DNA of 53,166 nucleotides from Methanoregula sp. (GTDB lineage Archaea; Halobacteriota; Methanomicrobia; Methanomicrobiales; Methanospirillaceae). Position numbers and translations under genes: made by a program. The DNA lies in assembly GCA_003141335.1 (NCBI GenBank), contig PLLR01000074.1:1-53166 (forward strand). Direction: 5' to 3'. Below are positions 28,524-37,729 of this stretch, in pieces. Within the stretch, counting starts at the first letter, position 1. Every line of letters begins with the position of its first letter. The notes below the pieces were generated by a model. That model saw only the letters and a program-made list of their open reading frames with translations. It did not search any database and had not been told where the DNA came from.

Positions 28524-29324
28524 ATGGAAACTGTAACTATCACCATGAAAAATCCGCCTGCACTGTATCTTGAGGCGGACAATGTATCGCCCGATGCATT
28601 TGCAGGAAAAACTGCAGCGCAGATCGCTGAGCTTCATGTTCACGAAGGAAATGTAACCTCCACTCTTGGCAAGTATTTCGATGTGAGTGGCAATGCAGGT
28701 GCAACCGCGGTCGACACGAAGATTATTGTGAAAGGCGATGTGAAGAAGGTCAAGTATCTCGGCTTTAAAATGAGCGCCGGAGAACTTGTTGTTGAAGGCA
28801 GCACAGACCTGTATGCGGGTGCCTGGATGACCGGGGGCAAGATGCTGGTCAAAGGAAATGCCGAAGGATTTGCTGCGACCGCCATGAAAGGCGGCGAGCT
28901 TGTCATCGAAGGCAATGCCGGCAACTACCTCGGTGCAGCATACCGGGGCGACTGGCGCGGAATGAGCGGCGGTAAGATCCTCGTGAAAGGAAATGCCGGC
29001 AGCGATATCGGCATGTATATGCTCGGTGGAGAGATCATCGTCAACGGCAACGTTGATGTCCATGTCTGTACCCATGCCGAAGGCGGAAAAGTCATTATCA
29101 AAGGAAACGCCAAGAGCAAAGTCGGCGGCCAGATGGTCGACGGCACTATCTACGTCTTTGGCTCCATCGACACCATGATGCCCGGCTTCAAACCCGCAGG
29201 TGAGATAGAGCTCGAAGTCGACGGTGTTAAAGCAAAATTTGCCCACTACATCGGTGACATGGGCGAGCGCCACAAGAAGAAGAAAGGACAGATCGTGTAC
29301 GCTAACCTGTACAAGAAGATCTGA
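28524..29324 (+). CDS. fwdC: Formylmethanofuran dehydrogenase subunit C
   Basis: A 266-residue scaffold subunit made of repeated beta-helix turns with the GNAG/GGK pattern (VKGNAEGFAATAMKGG, IEGNAGNYLGAAYRG, VKGNAGSDIGMYMLGG, related to the GltS C-terminal domain). ATG 28524 (METVTITMKN) has AGGTG before it; GTG 28509 would be the longer option. Last gene of the fwd/hdr operon; the mcr promoter region follows. Confidence 0.95.
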   Translation: METVTITMKNPPALYLEADNVSPDAFAGKTAAQIAELHVHEGNVTSTLGKYFDVSGNAGATAVDTKIIVKGDVKKVKYLGFKMSAGELVVEGSTDLYAGAWMTGGKMLVKGNAEGFAATAMKGGELVIEGNAGNYLGAAYRGDWRGMSGGKILVKGNAGSDIGMYMLGGEIIVNGNVDVHVCTHAEGGKVIIKGNAKSKVGGQMVDGTIYVFGSIDTMMPGFKPAGEIELEVDGVKAKFAHYIGDMGERHKKKKGQIVYANLYKKI

Positions 29325-29604
29325 TCCCCTTTTTGAAGAAAAAACGCACTGCAAATCATTTGAGGAGCGTCCGGTGCAATCTGCACCCGGGCAATTCCTC
29401 AACCCCACATTTTTTATACAGAGCGCACACAAAAATATAAAAATTTACTATTTTCTATAGCAACATGTAATACCTTTTTTTATTTTTGTAATACTGCGTA
29501 AAACAATGAAACGTAATTAATATGATATATTTGAACATTCCTTCATTTTGAATTATTATTTTTTGTTTATTATAAAAACTGTTCTCTGAAAAAGATAGTA
29601 ACAC

Positions 29605-29751
29605 TTATATGGCGAAATCGGGAATAATTTCATGTCCCATTAGGGGACGTGCAATAGTGACTTTCATTCATTACCAGTATCCCTGATAGGGTATACTTTC
29701 GTTCAGTGACTGTATTGTACCGCGGTTAAATGGAAATTTGGAGGAATTCAC
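29605..29751 (+). promoter_or_regulatory. mcr promoter and structured 5' leader
   Basis: TATA-like TTATATGG lies at 29605-29612, predicting a start near 29632. The leader then begins with a hairpin: 8-bp stem 29631-29638 with 29644-29651 (one G-U pair), 5-base loop. A second bulged hairpin lies at 29677-29696 (CCCT/AGGG core, GTAT/ATAC flank). A direct repeat ACTTTCRTTCA occurs at 29660-29670 and 29695-29705. GGAGG precedes the mcrB ATG. Upstream, 29325-29600 is AT-rich spacer with no gene. Confidence 0.55.
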
Positions 29752-31062
29752 ATGAAATATAAAGACTCAATCGACCTCTACGACGATGAGGGTAAGCTCT
29801 TAAAGAGCAATGTCACCATTGACAGGATCAGCCCGCTGGTCAACAAGGGTGCACTCAATGTCATCGACCTCACCAAGAGGACAGTGGCAGTCAACTTCGC
29901 TGGTATCGAAGACGCCTTAAAGACCGGAAAGATCGGCGGCAAGACGAACCAGGTTCTCGGCCACAGCATGAACTGCAGCTGTGTCAAGGACTGCGACGCA
30001 CTCTCCGCCAAGATCAAGGACATGGTGCAGGTCACCGACGGTGACAACACCAAGATCACCAAGGTCGGCGGCGGCAAGATGATCTTAGTCGAGGTCCCGA
30101 GTGCACGACTGGATGCAGCAGCAACCTACGATGCGGCATCAACTGCCGTTGCAGCAGCCACCACCTATGCACTGGTTGACCAGTACAAGGTCGGCATGTT
30201 CGACGGCTCCTACGTGAAGGCAGCAGTCTGGGGTACCTACCCGCAGACCATGCACATGGATGGCGGCAACATCGTTTCGATCCTGAACATCCCGCAGAAC
30301 AACGAAGGTCTCGGCTACGCACTCCGTAACATCCCGGCAAACCACGCGGCAATGATGACCCACCGGAATGCCATGCAGGGCGCAGCACTCTGTGCGACCT
30401 TTGAACAGGCCGGGGAGTTCGAGATGGGTATGGCAATCGGCCCGTTCGAGCGTGCCCAGCTCCTGCTCTATGGATACCAGGGACTCAACGCCAACAACAT
30501 GGTCTACGACCTTGTCAAGGCAAACGGCAAGACCGGTACCATCGGTACTGTCGTGCAGAGCCTTGTCGAGCGTGCCATTGAGGACAAAATCATCAAGGCA
30601 GGCAAGAAGGGCAAGAGCGGCTACATCTTCTACGACACCAAGGACCCGATGCTCTGGAACGCCTATGCATCAGCCGGAACCCTTGCAGCCACGATGGTCA
30701 ACTGTGGTGCAGGGCGGTTCGCACAGGCAGTCTCTGCAACCCTGCTCTACTTCAACGACCTGCTCGAGCACGAGACCGGCCTCCCAGGCTCCGACTTCGG
30801 TCGTACCATGGGTGTCGCAGTCGGTTTCTCGTTCTTCAGCCACTCAATCTATGGTGGCGGCGGCCCCGGCGGTTTCAACGGTAACCACGTAGTTACCCGT
30901 CACGCAGCCGGTGTTGGTATGCCCTGTATCGTAGCAGCCTGCTGTCTTGATGCAGGTACCCAGATGTTCGGCCCAGAACACACGTCGAAGATCTACCAGG
31001 ATACCTTCGGACAGCTCGATGCATTCAGGAAGCCGATCCAGGCAGTTGCAAAGGGTGTATAA
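29752..31062 (+). CDS. mcrB: Methyl-coenzyme M reductase beta subunit
   Basis: The 436-residue beta chain of the methane-forming enzyme. With McrA and McrG it forms the F430 active site. Typical segments are MKYKDSIDLYDDEGK at the start, GTYPQTMHMDGGN and the glycine-rich SIYGGGGPGGFNGNHVVTRH near coenzyme B. ATG 29752 has GGAGG at ideal spacing. The operon order mcrBDCGA with no mtr or atw insertions is standard. Strong codon bias fits high expression. Confidence 0.98.
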   Translation: MKYKDSIDLYDDEGKLLKSNVTIDRISPLVNKGALNVIDLTKRTVAVNFAGIEDALKTGKIGGKTNQVLGHSMNCSCVKDCDALSAKIKDMVQVTDGDNTKITKVGGGKMILVEVPSARLDAAATYDAASTAVAAATTYALVDQYKVGMFDGSYVKAAVWGTYPQTMHMDGGNIVSILNIPQNNEGLGYALRNIPANHAAMMTHRNAMQGAALCATFEQAGEFEMGMAIGPFERAQLLLYGYQGLNANNMVYDLVKANGKTGTIGTVVQSLVERAIEDKIIKAGKKGKSGYIFYDTKDPMLWNAYASAGTLAATMVNCGAGRFAQAVSATLLYFNDLLEHETGLPGSDFGRTMGVAVGFSFFSHSIYGGGGPGGFNGNHVVTRHAAGVGMPCIVAACCLDAGTQMFGPEHTSKIYQDTFGQLDAFRKPIQAVAKGV

Positions 31063-31080
31063 ACCCCCCAGCAGATACGA

Positions 31081-31551
31081 ATGACCGAAACCACGTTCCC
31101 CCAGTGCAGGATTGTCACCGAGCGGTTGCTTAACCCCGAGACTACAGAGCGCCTGCTGAACCACGTTGTCAGTGTTCCCGGGATCCGGCGCATGGTCCTC
31201 AACGGACCACGCCTTCCCGCAACAGTTACGTACGGACCCGCCAAAGGACTCGCCAATCCTCATACCATGAGGAAAACGATCCATGTCGGGGACCAGGAAC
31301 TGGAACTGCAGGTGCATGTTGGTACCATACTGCTCGAGCTTGAGAACCGCGAGGTCATTCCCGCACTGCAAGCCGCGTGCAAACCGGTCTTCACGGACTA
31401 TAGTTTCTATATCCAGGAAGGCAGGTTTATGAAGACCGATCCATCACTTACCGATTACTGTAAGTATGGCCCGGACGCGGACAAAACGATGATCGGACTG
31501 GCTGATCCAAGCAGCAAGTCCCGACCCGTAATCCTTCAGGGAAATAAATAA
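31081..31551 (+). CDS. mcrD: Methyl-coenzyme M reductase operon protein D
   Basis: A 156-residue accessory protein of the McrD family (TTFPQCRIVTERLLNPETTE, VPGIRRMVLNGPRLPATVTYG). McrD binds Mcr, probably in assembly or F430 delivery, and is not in the mature enzyme. It lies 18 bases after mcrB and 3 before mcrC. Confidence 0.94.
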   Translation: MTETTFPQCRIVTERLLNPETTERLLNHVVSVPGIRRMVLNGPRLPATVTYGPAKGLANPHTMRKTIHVGDQELELQVHVGTILLELENREVIPALQAACKPVFTDYSFYIQEGRFMKTDPSLTDYCKYGPDADKTMIGLADPSSKSRPVILQGNK

Positions 31552-31554
31552 ATT

Positions 31555-32190
31555 ATGCCGATTGGACGAGTAACCCAGGTTGTTGACTGCCGCGAGGCGA
31601 TGGGCATGGGTAAAGGAGGCGGGATTGCCCAGAGGGGCACCATCTCCGAGTGCCGGTACCCGGATGTCATTGTGGTCGGGATGTCTCCCGGACACCGCCA
31701 CGTGACAAAACCGGTGTGCGATATCACCTCAGGACTGCGACAACAGGGCGTTGAATACAGCATCAGTACGCTGGTGCTGTATGCCGGCAGTGGCGTGCCG
31801 CCGGACGCACCAAAAATTGCTGGTGGCGTCCTTGGCGCTTCATTTGGGCTTACCGATAAAGAGATCGTGCAGATCGAGAAACACAAAGTCGCCATCCTTC
31901 ACCACGGGAACGTACGTTCCCACGTGGTGCACAAGGTGAGGTTTATTCTCCAGGCCTGTGATGTGAAGGCAGTTGTTGTTTCCCAAGCCCCGATTGATTA
32001 CGAGGATCTCGCAAAGGAAGGAGTGAAGACATCCGTGGTGATGCCCCCCGCTGACAGGATCCGTACAAAAGGTACGGTGATGGCCATCGTGAGCGGTGTA
32101 ACCCGGGGTCAGACCCCCACGCGCGAGAAGATGGCGGAAGTCATTTCGTCAGTAATGAGAATCGTGAAAAAGAAGGAAACATTGGAGTGA
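31555..32190 (+). CDS. mcrC: Methyl-coenzyme M reductase operon protein C
   Basis: A 211-residue McrC. Typical segments: GRVTQVVDCREAMGMGKGGG, GVLGASFGLTDKEIVQIEKH and HGNVRSHVVHKVRFIL. McrC is part of the ATP-dependent complex that reduces Ni in F430 to activate Mcr, working with AtwA, which is encoded at 39254 in this window. Spacing to neighbours is a few bases. Confidence 0.94.
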   Translation: MPIGRVTQVVDCREAMGMGKGGGIAQRGTISECRYPDVIVVGMSPGHRHVTKPVCDITSGLRQQGVEYSISTLVLYAGSGVPPDAPKIAGGVLGASFGLTDKEIVQIEKHKVAILHHGNVRSHVVHKVRFILQACDVKAVVVSQAPIDYEDLAKEGVKTSVVMPPADRIRTKGTVMAIVSGVTRGQTPTREKMAEVISSVMRIVKKKETLE

Positions 32191-32197
32191 TAAAATA

Positions 32198-32965
32198 ATG
32201 GCATACAAACCCCAGTATGGTCCCGGCCAGACGCAAATCGCCGAGAACAGGCGCAAGCAGATGGACCCGACCCACAAGCTGGAAAAACTTCGCGATGTCA
32301 GTGACAAGGACGTCGTCCTCGTCATGGGACACAGAGCCCCCGGCTCAGCCTATCCAAGTGCACACCCGCCGCTTGCCGAGCAGCAGGAACCCGCGTGCCC
32401 GATCCGCAAGCTCGTGACCCCGACTGACGGCGCAAAGGCCGGCGACCGTGTCCGCTACATCCAGTTCACCGACTCGATGTACAATGCACCCTGCCAGCCC
32501 TACCAGAGAAGCTACGTCGAGTCATACCGCTTCCGCGGCATTGACCCGGGTACCCTCTCAGGCCGTCAGATTGTCGAGTGCCGCGAACGCGACCTCGAGA
32601 AATATGCAAAAGAACTCATCAACACCGAGCTCTTTGATGCAGCACTGACCGGTATCCGTGGGTGCACGGTGCACGGGCACTCGCTCCGTCTCGACGAGAA
32701 CGGTATGATGTTCGATATGCTCCAGCGCTTTGTCATGGACAAGAAGGCAGGCACCATCAAGTACGTCAAGGACCAGGTCGGTGTACCCCTCGACGCAGAA
32801 GTCAAGGTCGGTAAGGCGCAGGACGCAAAGTGGCTCAAGGCACACACCACCATGTACCACTCAAGGATAGGCACGGGATTCCGCGACGACCCCGAGTACA
32901 TTGAGTACATCACGCGCATCCACGAGCTGAGAACCAAATACGGCTTCATGCCAAAGGAGGCCTGA
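32198..32965 (+). CDS. mcrG: Methyl-coenzyme M reductase gamma subunit
   Basis: The 255-residue gamma chain ([55 protein letters not shown]). It completes the alpha2beta2gamma2 enzyme. Only 2 bases separate its stop from the mcrA start, which has an AGGAGG site inside the mcrG end. Confidence 0.98.
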   Translation: MAYKPQYGPGQTQIAENRRKQMDPTHKLEKLRDVSDKDVVLVMGHRAPGSAYPSAHPPLAEQQEPACPIRKLVTPTDGAKAGDRVRYIQFTDSMYNAPCQPYQRSYVESYRFRGIDPGTLSGRQIVECRERDLEKYAKELINTELFDAALTGIRGCTVHGHSLRLDENGMMFDMLQRFVMDKKAGTIKYVKDQVGVPLDAEVKVGKAQDAKWLKAHTTMYHSRIGTGFRDDPEYIEYITRIHELRTKYGFMPKEA

Positions 32966-32967
32966 AC

Positions 32968-34653
32968 ATGGCAAAAGCAAAGATCGAAAGGACCCAGAAG
33001 CTCTTCCTGAAGGCAATGAAGGAGAAGTTTGGAGCAGACCCGCAGGCACTGTCAACCGTATACGAGCGCAAGGGTCTTGAGCAGTCCCCGAGAAAAGTCG
33101 AGTTCATGAAGGCCAGTAAGAAGGCCGTGATGGAACGCGGCATCTCCATGTACGACCCTAAGCGCTGCCACTGTGGCGGTATCCCGCTCGGCCAGCGCCA
33201 GCTGACACCCTACGAAGTCAGCACCACGGGAGTCTTTGTGGAGGGCGATGACCTGCATTTCGTCAACAACGCTGCGATGCAGCAGATGTGGGATGATATC
33301 CGCCGCACGATCATCGTCGGCCTTGACCTCGCCCACCAGACCCTGCAGAAGCGCCTTGGCAAGGAAGTCACCCCCGAGACCATCAACGAGTACCTCCACG
33401 TGCTGAACCACGCGATGCCCGGTGCAGCCGTTGTTCAGGAACACATGGTCGAGACCCACCCGGGACTCGTGGATGACTGTTACGTCAAGGTCTTCACGGG
33501 CGACGACGAGATGGCAGACGACCTTGAGCCCCAGTTCGTGCTCAACGTTGACAAGCTCTTCCCGGCCAAGATGGCAGCACAGCTGAAGGCAGCGGTCGGC
33601 AAGTCGATGTGGCAGGCAGTGCACATCCCCACCACCGTCAGCAGAACGTGCGATGGCGGTACCACCTCACGCTGGTCTGCCATGCAGATCGGTATGTCCT
33701 TCATCGGAGCGTACAAGATGTGCGCCGGTGAGGCAGCAGTCGCTGACCTCGCATTCGCCGCAAAGCACGCCGGTGTTATCCAGATGGCAGATATCCTGCC
33801 CGCCCGCCGTGCACGTGGCCCGAACGAGCCAGGTGGCATCAAGTTTGGTCACTTCGCCGACATGATCCAGTCAGACCGCAAGTACCCCAACGACCCGGTA
33901 AGGGCATCCCTTGAGATCGTCGCTGCAGGCACCATGCTGTTCGACCAGATCTGGCTCGGATCCTACATGTCCGGTGGTGTCGGGTTCACCCAGTATGCAA
34001 CCGCTGCATACACCGACAACATCCTTGATGACTACACCCAGTACGGTGTGGACTACATCAAGAAGAAACACGGAGGCATCGCTAAGGCAAAGGCGACCCA
34101 GGAAGTCGTCAGCGACATCGCAACCGAGGTCAACCTCTACGGTATGGAGCAGTACGAAACCTACCCGACTGCACTCGAGTCCCACTTCGGTGGTTCCCAG
34201 CGTGCATCCGTCCTTGCCGCAGCATCAGGTATCTCCGTTGCACTTGCAACCGCGAATTCCAACGCGGGCCTGAACGGCTGGTACTTGTCCATGCTCATGC
34301 ACAAGGAAGGCTGGTCACGTCTCGGCTTCTTCGGCTACGACCTGCAGGACCAGTGCGGTTCCGCAAACTCCATGTCGATCCGTCCTGACGAGGGATTACT
34401 CGGCGAGCTCCGTGGACCGAACTACCCGAACTATGCAATGAACGTCGGTCACCAGGGAGAGTACGCCGCTATCGCAGGCGCCTCCCACATTGCCCGCGGA
34501 GATGCATGGACCCTAAACCCACTGATGAAGATCACATTTGCCGACCCGTCGCTCAAGTTCGACTTCTCCGAAATCCGCCGCGAGTTCGCAAAGGGTGCAA
34601 TCCGCGAGTTCATGCCCGCTGGAGAGCGCTCACTGATCATACCATCAAGGTAA
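32968..34653 (+). CDS. mcrA: Methyl-coenzyme M reductase alpha subunit
   Basis: The 561-residue alpha chain with the nickel F430 site. All residues that carry post-translational modifications in known enzymes are conserved: His267 (KHAGV), Arg281 (PARRARG), Gln411 (GGSQRAS), Gly456 and Cys463 (FGYDLQDQC), matching His257, Arg271, Gln400, Gly445 and Cys452 of Methanothermobacter. Whether each is modified cannot be read from DNA. This is the methanogenic, not the alkane-activating, type judging by its conservation. A T-run follows the stop. Confidence 0.98.
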   Translation: MAKAKIERTQKLFLKAMKEKFGADPQALSTVYERKGLEQSPRKVEFMKASKKAVMERGISMYDPKRCHCGGIPLGQRQLTPYEVSTTGVFVEGDDLHFVNNAAMQQMWDDIRRTIIVGLDLAHQTLQKRLGKEVTPETINEYLHVLNHAMPGAAVVQEHMVETHPGLVDDCYVKVFTGDDEMADDLEPQFVLNVDKLFPAKMAAQLKAAVGKSMWQAVHIPTTVSRTCDGGTTSRWSAMQIGMSFIGAYKMCAGEAAVADLAFAAKHAGVIQMADILPARRARGPNEPGGIKFGHFADMIQSDRKYPNDPVRASLEIVAAGTMLFDQIWLGSYMSGGVGFTQYATAAYTDNILDDYTQYGVDYIKKKHGGIAKAKATQEVVSDIATEVNLYGMEQYETYPTALESHFGGSQRASVLAAASGISVALATANSNAGLNGWYLSMLMHKEGWSRLGFFGYDLQDQCGSANSMSIRPDEGLLGELRGPNYPNYAMNVGHQGEYAAIAGASHIARGDAWTLNPLMKITFADPSLKFDFSEIRREFAKGAIREFMPAGERSLIIPSR

Positions 34654-34667
34654 GATCTCATCAATCA

Positions 34668-34681
34668 CTTTTTTTTTATTA
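34668..34681 (+). terminator. Poly-T terminator of the mcr operon
   Basis: A run of nine T within 34668-34680, about 15 bases after the mcrA stop and without a strong hairpin, which is the usual form of an archaeal intrinsic terminator. It lies at the 3' end of the antisense fmdE remnant. Confidence 0.5.
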
Positions 34682-34989
34682 AGAATCGATTACCGGTTCA
34701 GGTCGCTGGCCAATCCGGATCGCCCGGTTGGATTTGCGGTCGATGACGGTATAGGCATGCTTCCCTGGATTATCTGAGGATCAGATTGCCCTTTTTTGAT
34801 CGCGCAGTCCGCAGCCACCTGGATTGCATCCACCCCGCAGGCATCATTTTCAACAATTGTGACAAGGTCTTCATCCTCGAAACGGTCGACCTTCAGAGCA
34901 TTCACATTGCATACTGCTGCCTGGTAGCTTATTGCAAGATCAGGGCAAGAATGCCCGTGGAGCGCAACAGCGTCATAAAAGGATTTTTT
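34679..34989 (-). pseudogene. Decayed FmdE-family gene (FwdE-like)
   Basis: On the minus strand, reading from 34989 without a start codon (TAA then AAA AAA), the frame gives FYDAVALHGHSCPDLAISYQ, then RFEDEDLVTIVENDACGVDAIQ up to about 34775. A shift of frame there restores DNPGKHAYTVIDRKSNRAI to a stop at 34679-34681. These pieces match the FmdE domain: the His/Cys site HGHxCPxLA and the VENDxCxVDAIQ motif. The start is lost, a frameshift lies near 34770-34785, and the family's LTGCT site reads AADCA. It is clearly homologous to FmdE and broken. The remaining spacer 34990-35099 is AT-rich and empty. Confidence 0.8.
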
Positions 34990-35099
34990 TTATGAGCGTT
35001 ATCATAATTACATAATCAAATAATTTGCTTTTTTTCAGCTTAAATCACATCGTTTACATCCTGGTGTGCACCCGTTACCCAATTTAATCCTGAAAATAA

Positions 35100-35588
35100 T
35101 CAGGATTTTTTCGTAACCTCGACCGGATCGATATTTGCATCGATGAGGCAGTCAAATGAAACTGTCGCAAACCACCCGGCTTTTTCAAACATATGCATGA
35201 AGCAGACCCCGATAACCAGTGCGCCGGGGTGCCGGTCAATCACTGCTTTTACCTGCTCTGCTTTTATTGACACGTTGGGCATGGAGAGCCCGCCCATGAT
35301 GACAATTGCCTTTGGCTTAACGCTCACCGGGGCAGCACCGGCCTGCATCCCGATATCGGGGACATGGTGGATCTTATGCGCCTTGCTCTCGTCTACCAGG
35401 GGAACAAAGACCTGTTCAAGTTCGAGCGAGCGGACGGCAAACCCGAGCAGCTCGACAAACGGCGTGCACGTGCCCGGCACACCGTAATAGACGACCTGGT
35501 CTCCTTTTTTCAATCCCTTCTTCTCGATATATTCCTTGAACGGGCGCAGGATTCCCGGGACACCATGAAATACTTCTTTTGTGGTCAT
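35100..35588 (-). CDS. DUF2124 family methanogen protein
   Basis: A 162-residue soluble protein of the DUF2124 type, found in methanogens. The predicted fold is Rossmann-like (GDQVVYYGVPGTCTPFVELLG, AIVIMGGLSMPNVSI, ALVIGVCFMHMFEKAGWF). ATG 35588 (MTTKEVFHGVPGIL) is the natural start; the longer reading adds unrelated basic residues. It stands alone between the fmdE remnant and a divergent membrane protein gene. Function unknown. Confidence 0.75.
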   Translation of the reverse strand: MTTKEVFHGVPGILRPFKEYIEKKGLKKGDQVVYYGVPGTCTPFVELLGFAVRSLELEQVFVPLVDESKAHKIHHVPDIGMQAGAAPVSVKPKAIVIMGGLSMPNVSIKAEQVKAVIDRHPGALVIGVCFMHMFEKAGWFATVSFDCLIDANIDPVEVTKKS

Positions 35589-35720
35589 TATAGATCTACA
35601 CTTCCAGCGAGAGATGATAAAAGTTCCCGGTTTTGATCGCACTATGATAGTACGAATCCGTTTGGTATCAACAACGGGTAAATAGCCTGTGATTTATTCA
35701 TTCTTCGTGAGGTATTCCAA

Positions 35721-36014
35721 ATGAAACGCATCATCATCAACGCACTCGTTGACATCGGTTGCCTGATCACATTCATACCGTCGCTTGTTTCCGGGTTTGT
35801 CGTCTATCTCGTCTTTCCGGAAGGCGGCGGGCGGGGGAGCAGCTGGACACTGTTCCTGGAGATCGCAAAAAACCAGTGGGTGACCATGCATAATTACACG
35901 AGCCTGGTATTCGCTGCCCTATTGATCATCCACCTTATCCTGCACTGGATATTTTTCCGGAATATTAAAAAATGTTTTAACCCGAAAGGAAAACAGGAGT
36001 GCGAGACCACTTAG
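35721..36014 (+). CDS. Small membrane protein, DUF4405-like
   Basis: A 97-residue protein with two membrane helices (about residues 8-32 and 60-80) and His residues near them (MHNYTSLVFAALLIIHLILHW), the pattern of the cytochrome-b-like DUF4405 family. Paired histidines could bind haem, although methanogens of this group are thought to lack cytochromes, so haem use is doubtful. The C-terminus is Cys/Lys-rich (KKCFNPKGKQECE). GAGGTATTCC upstream serves as ribosome site. Function unknown. Confidence 0.7.
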   Translation: MKRIIINALVDIGCLITFIPSLVSGFVVYLVFPEGGGRGSSWTLFLEIAKNQWVTMHNYTSLVFAALLIIHLILHWIFFRNIKKCFNPKGKQECETT

Positions 36015-36078
36015 TGAGCCAATTCTGTGCTCAAATGACATGCCATTGACTGAAACTTCGGTAAAAAGGAGCAGCAGT

Positions 36079-36933
36079 CTACCATTCGAGCTTCATTCCG
36101 GTACCCACTTCCTGCACGGGACAATACCCCGCAAGGACAATTTTTGATGATAGTGATGTGCAGTGGCAGGCATGCAGGGATTTCAGCTGAAGGTCCCGCA
36201 GATATTCTGCCGTCTTTTTGAGCCGGGAGGGTTCCGGCGAGAGAAGATGGAGGCCGCCAATAATGTCGATAACCCGGCTGTTGCCGCACACGGTCTTTGC
36301 CTGTTCTACGATATTACAGATGCCGGCATGCGAGCAGCCGGTGATGATTACCAACCCTTCACTTGTCCTGAACGCCAGCGCAGAATCGTCAAGGATACGA
36401 TCCTCTTTGGCAGCTCCATCGGGCATGATTATTTTTCGCGTTCCCGGATCGACCTGCTCGAACTTAAAAGCCCGTTCAATCTCCCCCAAAAAGACAAGGT
36501 TTGTGGTAAGATGCCGCGGAATAGTGGTGGTGATCACGTCAAAGAACCGTGACAGCTCCTGCTCTGAGAGCACCGTCCCGGTATCGGGAACCGGGGATTT
36601 CGGGCGGGGATAAAAACACCATGGATGGGCGACCAGCAAGGGTTTCTTTACCGGAAATCCCTCTATGATGGAACGGGTCATGTGCCGTATGAGCGGGAAC
36701 AGTCCACCGCTATGGTCCAGGTGCCCATGCGAGAGTACGACCATATCCAGGTCAAGGAGGTTTATTCCCATCTTTTGAGCATTCTGCAAAAACAGGTCCG
36801 AATACCCGGTATCAAACAGAATCTTTTTCCCGTCAGTCTCAATCAGGAACGACAGGCCGGGTTCACCGCTGAAATACCGGTCCGTGAGGGTAGTATTATC
36901 GACAAGGACAGTAAGGGAAATCTGCGGGATCAC
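36079..36933 (-). CDS. MBL-fold metallo-hydrolase (COG1237 type)
   Basis: A 284-residue metallo-beta-lactamase-fold protein. The metal motif is VVLSHGHLDHSGG, with further ligands in ITGCSHAGICNIVEQ and the C-terminal CHCTS. It belongs to the group containing MJ0301, linked to dihydropterin-ribofuranosylaminobenzene phosphate synthesis in methanopterin formation, but that activity cannot be assumed for each member. Single gene, convergent with the DUF4405-like gene. Confidence 0.82.
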   Translation of the reverse strand: MIPQISLTVLVDNTTLTDRYFSGEPGLSFLIETDGKKILFDTGYSDLFLQNAQKMGINLLDLDMVVLSHGHLDHSGGLFPLIRHMTRSIIEGFPVKKPLLVAHPWCFYPRPKSPVPDTGTVLSEQELSRFFDVITTTIPRHLTTNLVFLGEIERAFKFEQVDPGTRKIIMPDGAAKEDRILDDSALAFRTSEGLVIITGCSHAGICNIVEQAKTVCGNSRVIDIIGGLHLLSPEPSRLKKTAEYLRDLQLKSLHACHCTSLSSKIVLAGYCPVQEVGTGMKLEW

Positions 36934-37053
36934 AACACACCATCTTACCCGGACGGGAATAGTTCTTTTGCTTGTCGTAGAATCATGATTGAATCTTCTT
37001 TTTAAAACCTGACGATGGAATTCTCAATTTTCTGGTATATCAAAGTACCAGCG

Positions 37054-37085
37054 TTTAAATGATTTATGCGCATATGTGTAATTAA
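37054..37085 (+). promoter_or_regulatory. Shared promoter/operator motif, copy 1
   Basis: TATA-like TTTAAAT (37054-37060), then after about 10 bases GCGCATATGTGTAATTA (CATATG at 37071-37076). The same arrangement precedes the genes at 38191 and 39088. The CATATG lies 45 bases before the ATG at 37116, so the motif probably spans the transcription start. A hairpin (GTACGG/CCGTAC, GAGA loop, 37087-37102) follows between the motif and ribosome site, only in this copy. Confidence 0.6.
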
Positions 37086-37115
37086 GGTACGGGAGACCGT
37101 ACGCCTGGTGACAGA

Positions 37116-37355
37116 ATGACAGAACCAACCATACGAAAAATCAACAACACTGAATCAGCTGCCCCCGTACAACGAGGGTGCATCGATGAACAAACCTGCG
37201 CGTGCGGTGAAAAACACGAACAGCATTCAAGCGATGTCAGCCACCGGGAAGCCTGCACGTCCCTCTTAAAATTCGGTAATTCCTGCTGCTGCCAATCCGA
37301 TGATACTGCACAAAACGCACCCCACCGCTGCGGGCATGGACCGCGCTGTCAATAA
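37116..37355 (+). CDS. Small Cys/His-rich protein
   Basis: A 79-residue hydrophilic protein with nine Cys and six His, including TCACGEKH, SCCCQSDD and HRCGHGPRC. No signal peptide or helix. The composition suggests metal binding (storage or sensing) or a substrate for modification. GGTGA sits at good distance before ATG 37116, and a well-defined promoter motif is upstream, which supports a real gene. No family recognised. Confidence 0.6.
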   Translation: MTEPTIRKINNTESAAPVQRGCIDEQTCACGEKHEQHSSDVSHREACTSLLKFGNSCCCQSDDTAQNAPHRCGHGPRCQ

Positions 37356-37391
37356 AAGCACCAGCTTCTTACAACAGACGAACTGTATGAA

Positions 37392-37697
37392 ATGGTGAGG
37401 GTGATGACCGATTATCACACAATCCCTGAACTTCTGGAAGAGTATATGCAGCCACATGGCGGTGCCGGACTGTGGGTAACGGTGCCGGAGTTCCGCACCT
37501 ATTTTGCACTGAATGAACGATCATCACCTGCAATCTCCGGGTTTTTCCACAGGATCTCCCAGGGACCGTTCTTCACCTGCCCGTACCGGGTGGCAAGAAT
37601 CGAAAAACTGACCGTGAAGACGCCGAATACACGGATAATCAAGCGCTATTTTATTACACGAAGACCACGCGCCAGTGAGAACATTAATTCCCCTTGA
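37392..37697 (+). CDS. Hypothetical protein, possibly winged-helix
   Basis: A 101-residue basic protein (MTDYHTIPELLEEYMQPHGG, then WVTVPEFRTYFALNERSSPAISGFFHRIS). The pattern of helices followed by a basic segment and beta-hairpin (VARIEKLTVKTPNTRIIKRYFI) suggests a small DNA-binding fold, but I cannot name a family. It begins 36 bases after the Cys/His-rich gene and precedes the DUF134 regulator by 32 bases, so the three likely form one operon. ATG 37404 is an alternative start. Confidence 0.6.
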   Translation: MVRVMTDYHTIPELLEEYMQPHGGAGLWVTVPEFRTYFALNERSSPAISGFFHRISQGPFFTCPYRVARIEKLTVKTPNTRIIKRYFITRRPRASENINSP

Positions 37698-37729
37698 TAA
37701 GAGAATGATTGATCACAGGAGATGGATGG

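Noticed and set aside
28272-29432. Long open frame (386 codons) antisense to fwdC and the end of fwdA
   Set aside because: It arises from the regular GC-rich codons of the FwdC repeats; no family match, and it lies over strongly conserved genes.
34786-34995. Plus-strand open frame after mcrA
   Set aside because: It is the antisense of the fmdE remnant, which explains the sequence far better.
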